From an uncultured Lysobacter sp. (GTDB lineage Bacteria; Pseudomonadota; Gammaproteobacteria; Xanthomonadales; Xanthomonadaceae), in assembly GCA_946480055.1 (NCBI GenBank), contig CAMLID010000056.1:1-20657 (forward strand): a stretch of 20,657 nucleotides of DNA. Direction: 5' to 3'. Positions 1 through 5,865 of the stretch are shown here, one piece after another (positions within the stretch are counted from its first letter, which is position 1; every line of letters begins with the position of its first letter). A program made the position numbers and the translations under genes. The notes below the pieces were generated by a model that searched no databases, was not told the origin of the DNA, and saw only the letters and a list, made by a program, of their open reading frames with translations.

Positions 1-199
1 CGTGCGCGCCGCAGCCGAAGCAGTGATAGAACTGCTTGGTCGGCGAGACCGTGAACGAGGGCGAGCGCTCGTCGTGGAACGGGCAACGCGCCGAGTATTC
101 CTTGCCCTGACGCTTCAACGGCACGCGCGCGCCGATCAGCTCGACGATGTCGGAGCGGGCGAGGAGGTCGTCGATGAAGGCGTCGGGGATGCGGGCCAT
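1..199 (-). CDS. dnaG: DNA primase DnaG, N-terminal zinc-binding part (cut by window edge)
   Basis: DnaG makes the RNA primers for chromosome replication. Only the first 66 codons are present; the gene runs off the left edge. The protein starts MARIPDAFIDDLLARSDIVE and carries the CHC2 zinc-binding module that recognises template DNA: C39-P-F-H42 followed by C60-F-G-C63, with the conserved E-R-S-P-S-F-T-V-S-P stretch between. The ATG at 199 fits the family start. It is the third gene of a minus-strand rpsU-yqeY-dnaG series, the macromolecular-synthesis arrangement in which rpoD usually follows (not visible here). A terminator lies between yqeY and dnaG, so dnaG probably also has its own promoter in 200-302, but I could not identify one. 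No strong Shine-Dalgarno is seen. Confidence 0.95.
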   Translation of the reverse strand, partial: MARIPDAFIDDLLARSDIVELIGARVPLKRQGKEYSARCPFHDERSPSFTVSPTKQFYHCFGCGAH

Positions 200-302
200 G
201 CGTCGGGTGCCCGAAGGGGGCGTCGTGCTCGTGAGGGCCAAGTCCTAGGATGCCATGCGTGGCAAGTCCCGGCGGCCGGGCGGAAACCCCCTGGGCGAAA
301 AC

Positions 303-331
303 GACGAAGCCGGGGCATGCCCGGCTTCGTC
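303..331 (-). terminator. Intrinsic terminator after the yqeY-like gene
   Basis: A perfect 12-bp stem (GACGAAGCCGGG at 303-314, partner at 320-331) with a 5-nt loop lies 18 bp past the stop codon at 350. Read on the minus strand the stem is followed by a short T run (GTTTTCG). It separates this gene from dnaG. Confidence 0.8.
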
Positions 332-349
332 AGGTCTTGCCAGGGCGGC

Positions 350-796
350 TCAGCCGGCCAGGCGCTGCTTCACCAGCACCGACACCTGGCCCATGTCGGC
401 CTTGCCGGCCAGCTTGGCCTTGAGCGGGCCCATCAGCTTGCCCATGTCGGCCGGGCCGGCGGCGCCGGTTTCGGAGATGGCGGCGTCGATCGCGGCCAGG
501 ATCTCGGCTTCGCCGAGCTTGGCCGGGACGTAACGCTCGATCACCAGGATTTCCTCGCGCTCGATCGCGGCCAGGTCCTCGCGCGCGGCGGCCTCGTATT
601 GGCTGACCGAGTCGCGGCGCTGCTTGACCATCTTGTCGAGCACCGCGATCACGGCGGCGTCGTCGAGCTCGATGCGCTCGTCGACTTCCTTTTGCTTGAT
701 CGCGGCGTTGATCAGACGGATCACGCCCAGGCTGTGCTTGTCGCCGCTCTTCATCGCGGCCTTCATGTCGTCGGTGAGTCGTAGCTTGAGGCTCAT
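350..796 (-). CDS. GatB/YqeY domain-containing protein
   Basis: A 148-aa protein of the YqeY family, related to the C-terminal tRNA-binding region of the GatB amidotransferase subunit. It begins MSLKLRLTDDMKAAMKSGDK and keeps family marks such as VIRLINAAIKQKEVDER near residues 25-41, the helical Q-Y-x-x-A-x-R-x-D-L stretch, and a C-terminal DMGKLMGPLKAKLAGKADM region. Its length is usual for the family (about 147-150). Its biological role is not settled; a link to tRNA-dependent amidation is inferred from homology only. The ATG at 796 is preceded by AGGAG six bases upstream. It sits between rpsU and dnaG, as in many Gram-negative genomes, and is flanked by intrinsic terminators on both sides, so it may be transcribed partly by read-through from rpsU. 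Confidence 0.93.
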   Translation of the reverse strand: MSLKLRLTDDMKAAMKSGDKHSLGVIRLINAAIKQKEVDERIELDDAAVIAVLDKMVKQRRDSVSQYEAAAREDLAAIEREEILVIERYVPAKLGEAEILAAIDAAISETGAAGPADMGKLMGPLKAKLAGKADMGQVSVLVKQRLAG

Positions 797-863
797 GGCG
801 CGCTCCTGAAGTAGGGCCGGAGGGGTGGGTATGGGCTGCGACGGCCGGGTAGCGGCCGAAACG

Positions 864-895
864 CAAAAAGCCGGCGGCGCAGGGCGCGGCCGGCT
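864..895 (-). terminator. Intrinsic terminator between rpsU and yqeY
   Basis: Read on the minus strand, AGCCGGC (895-889) pairs with GCCGGCT (875-869) and is followed directly by five T. It lies about 58 bp after the rpsU stop. A partial terminator at this position is a known feature of the rpsU-dnaG-rpoD operon, where it makes S21 more abundant than primase. Confidence 0.8.
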
Positions 896-953
896 CGTTG
901 GTCATCCCTCGCCGGCCCCGTCCGCGAACGGCGGGCCTGCGCGGGATGCGCGA

Positions 954-1169
954 TCAGTACAAGCGCTGGCGCTTGGTGACGTCGCGCGAGGCGCGGCGCG
1001 CCTGACGCTTCACCGCAGCAGCGGCCTTGCGCTTACGCTCCTGAGTGGGCTTCTCGTAGAACTCGCGCTTGCGGGTTTCGGCCAGAACACCGGCCTTCTC
1101 GCAGGTGCGCTTGAAGCGGCGCAGGGCAAACTCAAAAGGCTCGTTTTCGCGGACTTTGACGCTGGGCAT
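954..1169 (-). CDS. rpsU: 30S ribosomal protein S21
   Basis: Small-subunit protein S21 helps mRNA base-pair with the 3' end of 16S rRNA during initiation. The 71-aa product ([20 protein letters not shown]...) equals the E. coli length and shows the family core: C23-E-K-A-G residues, [14 protein letters not shown], and a very basic C-terminus ending KRQRLY. The ATG at 1169 is fixed by the conserved MPSVKV start. It is the first gene of the minus-strand series and has a strong sigma70 promoter (1220-1249) and a terminator (864-895). It is divergent from tsaD, a common gammaproteobacterial arrangement. The Shine-Dalgarno is weak (only GAG, in CCGAGATCACGT), as is often the case for rpsU. Confidence 0.98.
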   Translation of the reverse strand: MPSVKVRENEPFEFALRRFKRTCEKAGVLAETRKREFYEKPTQERKRKAAAAVKRQARRASRDVTKRQRLY

Positions 1170-1219
1170 ACGTGATCTCGGATTCGGGGACCGGCCCGTA
1201 CAGACCGGGCGAGCCGTGC

Positions 1220-1249
1220 ATTATAGCGGTGGGGCTGCGGAAGGTGCAA
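1220..1249 (-). promoter_or_regulatory. Sigma70 promoter of rpsU
   Basis: On the minus strand a TTGCAC -35 (1249-1244) is separated by 18 bp from a perfect TATAAT -10 (1225-1220). The predicted transcription start is near 1213, giving a leader of about 44 nt before the rpsU ATG at 1169. This is the best consensus promoter in the window. Confidence 0.85.
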
Positions 1250-1259
1250 CATAGCGCCC

Positions 1260-1298
1260 ATGAAGGCGAAAACCCCAGTAAAGCCGGGCCTTTCATGA
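1260..1298 (+). other. Possible 12-codon upstream ORF overlapping the tsaD start
   Basis: An ATG at 1260 opens a 12-codon frame ([12 protein letters not shown]) whose TGA (1296-1298) overlaps the tsaD ATG (1295-1297) as ATGA. This geometry allows translational coupling. The only Shine-Dalgarno-like run, GGAAGG, is 15 nt from the ATG, which is too far to be convincing. Low confidence that it is translated. Confidence 0.25.
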
Positions 1299-2317
1299 AA
1301 GTCCTCGGCATCGAAACCAGCTGCGACGAGACCGGAGTGGCGGTCTACGACACCGCCACCGGGCTGCGCGCGCACGCACTTTACAGCCAGATCGCCCTGC
1401 ATGCCGAGTACGGCGGGGTGGTCCCTGAATTGGCCAGCCGCGACCACGTGCGCAAGCTGCTGCCGCTGATCCGCCAGACCCTGGACGAATCCGGCCTGCA
1501 GGTCTCGGACCTGGACGGGGTGGCCTACACCGCCGGCCCGGGCCTGGTCGGGGCGCTGCTGGTCGGGGCCGGGGTCGCGCGTTCGCTGGCCTGGGCCCTG
1601 GACCTGCCCGCGGTCGCGGTCCACCACATGGAAGGCCATCTGCTGGCGCCGCTGATGGAGGAGGACCCGCTGGGCCGCCCGCAGCCGCCGTTCGTGGCCC
1701 TGCTGGTGTCCGGCGGGCACACCCAGCTGGTCGCGGTCGAGGCCATCGGCCGCTACCGGCTGCTGGGCGAGACCCTGGACGACGCCGCCGGCGAGGCCTT
1801 CGACAAGACCGCCAAGCTGATGGGCCTGCCCTATCCGGGCGGGCCGCAGCTGGCCGCCCTGGCCGAACGCGGCCGGCCCGGCATCTATAAGTTCTCCCGG
1901 CCGATGACCGACCGCCCCGGGCTGGACTTCAGCTTCAGCGGCCTCAAGACCCAGGTGCTGCTGGCCTGGCGCGACAGCGACCAGAGCGAGCAGACCATGG
2001 CCGACATCGCGTGCGGCTTCGAGGACGCGGTGGTCGAGACCCTGACCATCAAGTGCGGGCGCGCCCTGGACGCGGCCGGCTGCGAGACCCTGGTGGTCGC
2101 CGGCGGCGTCGGCGCCAACAAGCGCCTGCGCGAACGTCTGGCGCAGATGGCGCAGCGCCGCGGCGGCAGGGTCGCGTTCCCGCGGCCGGCGTTCTGCACC
2201 GACAACGGCGCGATGATCGCCTACGCCGGCGCGCTGCGGCTGCAGGCCGGCCAGCACGAGGGCGCGGCGGTGATGGTGACGCCGCGCTGGGACATGGCGG
2301 AACTGCCGGCGGTGTGA
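1295..2317 (+). CDS. tsaD: tRNA N6-adenosine threonylcarbamoyltransferase TsaD
   Basis: TsaD, in the cytoplasmic TsaBDE complex, transfers the threonylcarbamoyl group to A37 of ANN-decoding tRNAs (t6A). The 340-aa product begins [19 protein letters not shown], the family signature, so the ATG at 1295 was preferred over upstream in-frame codons. It carries the metal-binding H111-M-E-G-H115 motif, the nucleotide-binding VSGGHTQL and [12 protein letters not shown] blocks, the [10 protein letters not shown] block and the C-terminal [13 protein letters not shown] with the metal-binding Asp. Its length matches the family (about 337-345). No Shine-Dalgarno precedes the ATG; instead a 12-codon frame ends across it. 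It is divergent from rpsU and convergent with the glycosyltransferase gene downstream, with only 43 bp between their stops. Confidence 0.98.
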   Translation: MKVLGIETSCDETGVAVYDTATGLRAHALYSQIALHAEYGGVVPELASRDHVRKLLPLIRQTLDESGLQVSDLDGVAYTAGPGLVGALLVGAGVARSLAWALDLPAVAVHHMEGHLLAPLMEEDPLGRPQPPFVALLVSGGHTQLVAVEAIGRYRLLGETLDDAAGEAFDKTAKLMGLPYPGGPQLAALAERGRPGIYKFSRPMTDRPGLDFSFSGLKTQVLLAWRDSDQSEQTMADIACGFEDAVVETLTIKCGRALDAAGCETLVVAGGVGANKRLRERLAQMAQRRGGRVAFPRPAFCTDNGAMIAYAGALRLQAGQHEGAAVMVTPRWDMAELPAV

Positions 2318-2360
2318 TCCGGTATCGAATCCGGCGCGTCCAGGCGTTCGGTGTGCCCGG

Positions 2361-3224
2361 TCAGTCCGGCGGCGGCGGATTCGGACGAAGGTATTCCTGT
2401 CCGTTCAGCCGGATGGGGGCGCCTGCCGGGGCGCCGACGGCGTAAGGCAGGGCATTGGCCAGCGAAGCGGCGAAGTTGCCCCGGAAGACCTTGCTGCCCT
2501 GGTGGCTCAGGTTCGAGTTGGCATCCACGTAGATCGATTCGCCCAGGCCGGACCAGAGGCGACAAAAGCCATAGTCCTCCGACAGATAGCGTCGCGAGAC
2601 CGGATCGACCATCACGTCGAAGAACCGGTAATGCAGGCCCTGGTCGACATCGCCGACGCCGTCGGGAACGTATTGCAGCTCCGGGTAGGCCGCCATGAGC
2701 CGTTCGAAGACGCAACGCTTGATGACCATGAAACCCGTGGGCGCTTCGGCGAGGCGGATGAATCCGTCCGGCAGCACCTGGATATCGACGCTGCCCGTCG
2801 CGGCGGACACGTCGGTATTGACCGTGTAACGCGTATAGGTTTCCTCGAACTGCGCCTGGGTGGTTCCCGCGGGGACTCCCGCATCCGGCCACTGCTCCCG
2901 CTTCAAGGGGTAGACGCCGCCTGCGACGTCGTAGCCGGACAGCAACAGCCGAAAGGCCGCCTCCGGAGAGAATCCGATGTCGGAATCGATCCAGAACAGG
3001 TGCGTCCACTGCGGGTTCGCCAGGAAGCTGGCGACGCAGTTGTTGCGGGCCCGCGTGATCAGGCTTTCGCCCCGGGAAAGCACAACCTGGACGCGCATTT
3101 CGTGCCGCGCGCTTTCGTGCACGAAGTTAAGAAGCGACAACGTATAGTTGTGGAAGTACTTGCCGTCGTGCGACGGCGTCATCACGACAGGGTAGAAGCC
3201 GGAGAGTGCTGATGTTTCGAGCAT
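2361..3224 (-). CDS. Putative GT-A-fold glycosyltransferase (family-2-like), uncharacterised
   Basis: A 287-aa soluble protein without signal peptide or membrane segment. Visible GT-A features in order: VLSRGESLITRARN near 48-61; THLFWIDSDIGF with a DxD-type D80-S-D82 that would bind the metal and sugar nucleotide; an acceptor-side block APTGFMVIKRCVFERL (161-176); S-E216-D217-Y-G-F-C-R-L-W, resembling the catalytic-base ED motif; and LSHQGSKVFRG, whose H241 could be a further metal ligand. Donor and acceptor are unknown. The start at 3224 is supported by AGGAGG nine bases upstream. It stands alone between tsaD and folB, with no sugar or polysaccharide genes beside it. Spot counts of two 60-base lines give about 63-65% GC against 68-73% in nearby genes, a mild sign of acquisition. 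Phage or surface-glycan modification is possible but not shown. Confidence 0.78.
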   Translation of the reverse strand: MLETSALSGFYPVVMTPSHDGKYFHNYTLSLLNFVHESARHEMRVQVVLSRGESLITRARNNCVASFLANPQWTHLFWIDSDIGFSPEAAFRLLLSGYDVAGGVYPLKREQWPDAGVPAGTTQAQFEETYTRYTVNTDVSAATGSVDIQVLPDGFIRLAEAPTGFMVIKRCVFERLMAAYPELQYVPDGVGDVDQGLHYRFFDVMVDPVSRRYLSEDYGFCRLWSGLGESIYVDANSNLSHQGSKVFRGNFAASLANALPYAVGAPAGAPIRLNGQEYLRPNPPPPD

Positions 3225-3344
3225 GAATCGTGCCCTCCTGAGCTGTGGGTGGTATCGTCCGGCACACTAAAAGCGCTTTGCGGAAGACGCTCCGCCAAGC
3301 CCTATTCCTCATTCTAATCGTCCTCTCGCCCTTTCCCATTTTCC

Positions 3345-3704
3345 ATGGACCACGTCTTCATCGAAGGCCTCGAGATCGAGGCGCTGATCGGCATCTACGA
3401 CTGGGAGCGGCGCATCCGCCAGCCGCTGGTGTTCGACCTGGAAATGTCGTTCGACAACCGCATCCCGGCCGCGACCGATGCGATCGAGGACACCTTGAAT
3501 TACAAGGCGGTCAGCAAGCGCATCGTCGAGTACGTATCGCAGTCGGATTTCGGCCTGGTCGAAACCCTGGCCGAGCGCGTCGCCGCGATCGTGATCGAGG
3601 AGTTCGGCGTGCGCCGGGTGCGGTTGAAGCTGAGCAAGCCCGGCGCGGTGCGCGGGGCGCGGGCGGTCGGGGTCACGATCGTGCGCGAACGCGACGCCGC
3701 CTGA
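3345..3704 (+). CDS. folB: Dihydroneopterin aldolase
   Basis: FolB converts 7,8-dihydroneopterin to 6-hydroxymethyl-7,8-dihydropterin and glycolaldehyde in folate synthesis. The 119-aa product begins MDHVFIEGLEIEALIGIYDW and tracks E. coli FolB closely: the catalytic-region E21 after IGIYDW, the D-T-L-N-Y substrate loop near 49-53, LVETLAE near 71-77, and K98 in LKLSKPGAV, the catalytic lysine position. Its length is typical (about 118-122). No strong Shine-Dalgarno precedes the ATG (CCCATTTTCC). folK, which acts on its product, follows 59 bp downstream, so the two probably form a unit. The gene upstream is divergent. Confidence 0.96.
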   Translation: MDHVFIEGLEIEALIGIYDWERRIRQPLVFDLEMSFDNRIPAATDAIEDTLNYKAVSKRIVEYVSQSDFGLVETLAERVAAIVIEEFGVRRVRLKLSKPGAVRGARAVGVTIVRERDAA

Positions 3705-3763
3705 GCCGCGCCGCGGCTTCCTACTTTCCGCCCCGCCGTCGGCCGGGCGCACCGGATACAGCG

Positions 3764-4252
3764 ATGGGCAAGGCTTATCTCAGTCTCGGCAGCAATCTGG
3801 ATGCCGCCCAGCACCTGCGCGGCGCAATCGCGGCACTGCGCGAACGCTTCGGCGAGGTGGTGCTGTCGCCGGTCTACCGCACCCGCGCGGTCGGGTTCGT
3901 CGGCGCCGATTTCTACAACAGCGCGGCCATCGTCGACAGCGAGCTCGAACCGCAGGCGCTCAACGACTGGCTGCACGCGCTGGAAGACCGCCACGGCCGC
4001 GTCCGCACCGGCCCGCGCTACGGCGACCGCACCCTGGACATCGACATCGTGCTGTACGACGACCGCCTGCTCGAAGGCCCGGGCAATCTGCGCATCCCGC
4101 GGCCGGAGCTGAAGCACGCCTTCGTGCTGCGGCCGCTGGCCGACATCGCTCCGGACCTGGTGGTGCCGGGCGACGGCCGCACCCTGGCGCAGTTGTGGCG
4201 CGCGCATCCGGATCACGATCAGGCGGCGGTGGTCGCCGACATCGGCGGCTGA
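3764..4252 (+). CDS. folK: 2-amino-4-hydroxy-6-hydroxymethyldihydropteridine pyrophosphokinase (HPPK)
   Basis: HPPK transfers pyrophosphate from ATP to 6-hydroxymethyl-7,8-dihydropterin, the step after FolB and before FolP. The 162-aa product starts MGKAYLSLGSN, with the S-L-G-S-N strand at 7-11 typical of the family. The signature G-P-R-Y-G-D-R-T-L-D-I-D-I-V-L-Y-D-D lies at 83-100, with D92 and D94 as the Mg2+ ligands, followed by the ATP-loop region IPRPELKHAFVLRPLADIAP. Length is as expected (about 158-165). The ATG at 3764 is the first codon giving the conserved N-terminus; upstream in-frame codons from the folB region are not homologous. No terminator is seen after it. Confidence 0.97.
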   Translation: MGKAYLSLGSNLDAAQHLRGAIAALRERFGEVVLSPVYRTRAVGFVGADFYNSAAIVDSELEPQALNDWLHALEDRHGRVRTGPRYGDRTLDIDIVLYDDRLLEGPGNLRIPRPELKHAFVLRPLADIAPDLVVPGDGRTLAQLWRAHPDHDQAAVVADIGG

Positions 4253-4278
4253 GCCGCGTCGCGGTGCCGACCTACCTA

Positions 4279-4308
4279 CTAAGTAAGCATGCCCTAAGTA
4301 AGCATGCC
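4279..4308 (+). repeat. Perfect tandem 15-bp direct repeat upstream of the DUF6159 gene
   Basis: CTAAGTAAGCATGCC occurs twice head to tail at 4279-4293 and 4294-4308. The first copy overlaps an odd-centred inverted repeat TACT-A-AGTA at 4277-4285. The motif is AT-rich against its surroundings. It lies 163 bp before the start at 4472, so an operator or promoter role is possible but unproven. The rest of 4253-4471 shows nothing else recognisable. Confidence 0.6.
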
Positions 4309-4471
4309 GCCGCCGGGTCGCTGTCGCGCGCGGCGCCCGGGCGGTCACATCCGCCGCCGAGCATCGTCCTGGCCCTCGCAGACGCCGCCGGTCGGCCCGG
4401 CGACGGCTGACGCTTGCGATGTGCCGAGTTTGGCCCGAGCATGCGTCCATTCATCCACGGGGGAGCACACG

Positions 4472-5302
4472 ATGTTCGAGAAATTTTCGCGTAGCTGGGC
4501 ACTGGTCAAGGCCAGCGCAGGAGTGCTGCGCTCTGACAAGGAACTGATGCTGTTCCCGATCCTGTCCAGCCTGGCGACGTTGGTGGTGCTGGCGACCTTC
4601 CTGGTGCCGATGTTCGCGCTGCGCGTGTTCGAGAACGGCGTCGGCGTGGGCGGGATCGTTTTCGGCTTCCTGTTCTACTTCTGCCAGTACAGCGTGATCA
4701 TCTTCTTCAACTGCGCCCTGGTCGGCGCGGCCATGATCCGCCTCGACGGCGGCGACCCGACCCTGCGCGACGGCTTCGACGCGGCCAAGTCGCGCCTGCC
4801 GGCGATCCTGGGCTACGCCGCGATCGCCGCGACCGTGGGCCTGATCCTGCAATCGCTGAAGGACCGCGACAACAACTTCATCGTGCGCATGATCGGTTCC
4901 GGCCTGGGTGCGGCCTGGACCCTGGCGACCTTCATGGTGGTGCCGGTGCTGGTGAGCCAGAACGTCGGCCCGATCGACGCGCTCAAGCGCAGCATCGGCC
5001 TGCTCAAGCAGACCTGGGGCGAGAACGCGATCGGCAACGTCGGCATCGGCGCGGCGTTCGGCTTGATCATGTTCCTGGTGATCGCGGCCGGCGTGGGCTT
5101 GTCGTTCGTCGCGGCGCAGGTCTCGGTCGGTCTGGCGATCGCGGTCGGCGCGGTGTTCCTGGTCGCGGTGCTGCTGCTGGGCGTGTACCAGGCGGCGCTG
5201 AGCGGCATCTACTCGGCCGCGCTGTACCGCTACGCGACCGAAGGCGAGGCGCCGGCGGCGTTCCGCGCGCTGGAGCTGCAGACGGCGTTCAAGGCCAAGT
5301 AA
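4472..5302 (+). CDS. DUF6159-type integral membrane protein
   Basis: A 276-aa inner-membrane protein of unknown function resembling the DUF6159 family. It begins MFEKFSRSWALVKASAGVLR with the K-E-L-M-L-F-P-I-L-S entry into the first helix. About six hydrophobic segments are visible near residues 27-48, 57-86, 110-128, 140-162, 190-216 and 220-246. The loops hold RLDGGDPTLRDGFDAAKSRL and a DALKRSIGLLKQTWGEN stretch, both typical of this group. The start is fixed by GGGGGAG eight bases upstream of the ATG at 4472. It appears to be a single-gene unit. The last 93 bp (5210-5302) are repeated exactly at 5459-5551, outside the gene. Function, substrate and partners cannot be inferred from the sequence. 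Confidence 0.85.
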   Translation: MFEKFSRSWALVKASAGVLRSDKELMLFPILSSLATLVVLATFLVPMFALRVFENGVGVGGIVFGFLFYFCQYSVIIFFNCALVGAAMIRLDGGDPTLRDGFDAAKSRLPAILGYAAIAATVGLILQSLKDRDNNFIVRMIGSGLGAAWTLATFMVVPVLVSQNVGPIDALKRSIGLLKQTWGENAIGNVGIGAAFGLIMFLVIAAGVGLSFVAAQVSVGLAIAVGAVFLVAVLLLGVYQAALSGIYSAALYRYATEGEAPAAFRALELQTAFKAK

Positions 5303-5325
5303 TCGACCAAGCATCCTGCTCTAAG

Positions 5326-5444
5326 CCCCTCTCCCGCTCGCGGGAGAGGGGTTGGGGTGAGGGCCACCGAAGGCGCTTGGCTCCAACCTCAGTCGCTGCC
5401 CTCATCCGCCCTTCGGGCACCTTCTCCCGTAAGCGGGAGAAGGG
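5326..5444. repeat. Paired palindromic intergenic repeat, unit A
   Basis: Half A1 (5326-5365) is a hairpin of 12-bp arms CCCCTCTCCCGC/GCGGGAGAGGGG with a 2-nt loop, then TTGGGGTGAGGGCC. Half A2 (5399-5444) begins CCCTCATCCGCC and has CCTTCTCCCG/CGGGAGAAGG arms around a 4-nt loop. The same two-part architecture recurs in units B and C. A1 could also slow transcription leaving the DUF6159 gene, but no T run follows it. Confidence 0.8.
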
Positions 5445-5458
5445 AAAACGAAATCAAT

Positions 5459-5551
5459 TACTCGGCCGCGCTGTACCGCTACGCGACCGAAGGCGAGGCG
5501 CCGGCGGCGTTCCGCGCGCTGGAGCTGCAGACGGCGTTCAAGGCCAAGTAA
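5459..5551 (+). pseudogene. Duplicated 3' fragment of the DUF6159 gene
   Basis: These 93 bp match 5210-5302 base for base and include the last 30 codons (YSAALYRYATEGEAPAAFRA...) and the TAA stop of the gene just upstream. The copy has no start, no Shine-Dalgarno and no membrane segment, so it is almost certainly not expressed as a protein. The 28 bp immediately before it (5431-5458) are identical to 5843-5870, which reach into the end of the pteridine reductase gene. The fragment therefore looks like the junction of a tandem duplication. Confidence 0.9.
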
Positions 5552-5572
5552 GCAACGAGGCATTGCTCCAGG

Positions 5573-5685
5573 CCCTTCTCCCACTGGAGGGGGCTCGGGG
5601 AGAGCGCCGGCGCGAGCGCGTAGCTCGAATCCCATCCCGGACCCTCATCCGGCCCTACGGGCCACCTTCTCCCACGGGAGAAGGG
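5573..5685. repeat. Paired palindromic intergenic repeat, unit B (diverged)
   Basis: Half B1 (5573-5614) starts CCCTTCTCCCACTGGAGGGG and is a degenerate version of A1. Half B2 (5642-5685) has CCCTCATCCGGCCC and a CTTCTCCC/GGGAGAAG hairpin. It follows the duplicated gene tail directly. Confidence 0.7.
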
Positions 5686-5704
5686 AAAACCAAAGGCCTG
5701 CGAG

Positions 5705-5856
5705 CTCCTCTCCCGCTTGCGGGAGAGGGGTTGGGGTGAGGGCCGCCGCGAGCGCCGCCGCGAGCGCGAGACTCCAACCTCGCACCGCCCCTCATCCGCC
5801 CTTCGGGCACCTTCTCAGCTTTGCACTCCCTTTGGTCGCCGCAAGCGGGAGAAGGG
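5705..5856. repeat. Paired palindromic intergenic repeat, unit C, with a 22-nt insertion
   Basis: Half C1 (5705-5744) is nearly identical to A1. Half C2 (5789-5856) matches A2 except that 22 nt (5817-5838) are inserted after CCTTCTC, separating the two arms of the hairpin. The trailing AGGGAAAACGAAATCAAT runs into the stop codon of the pteridine reductase gene. Together with units A and B and the gene fragment this explains the whole gene-free stretch 5303-5865. Confidence 0.8.
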
Positions 5857-5865
5857 AAAACGAAA

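Noticed and set aside
2318..2360. Terminator between convergent tsaD and glycosyltransferase genes
   Set aside because: Only short imperfect pairing (CCGG arms) without a T run on either strand.
4304..4471. Longer start (ATG at 4304) for the DUF6159 gene
   Set aside because: The extra 56 residues are Arg/Pro-rich and unlike the family, whereas the ATG at 4472 has a strong Shine-Dalgarno and the conserved N-terminus.
5357..5551. Possible small gene of 64 codons ending in the duplicated tail
   Set aside because: Its first half is translated palindromic repeat and its second half is the copied C-terminus of the upstream gene. No ribosome-binding site.
5326..5856. Repeats considered as a CRISPR array
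   Set aside because: Only three units, halves differ from one another, spacing is irregular, a gene tail lies between units, and no cas genes are present.
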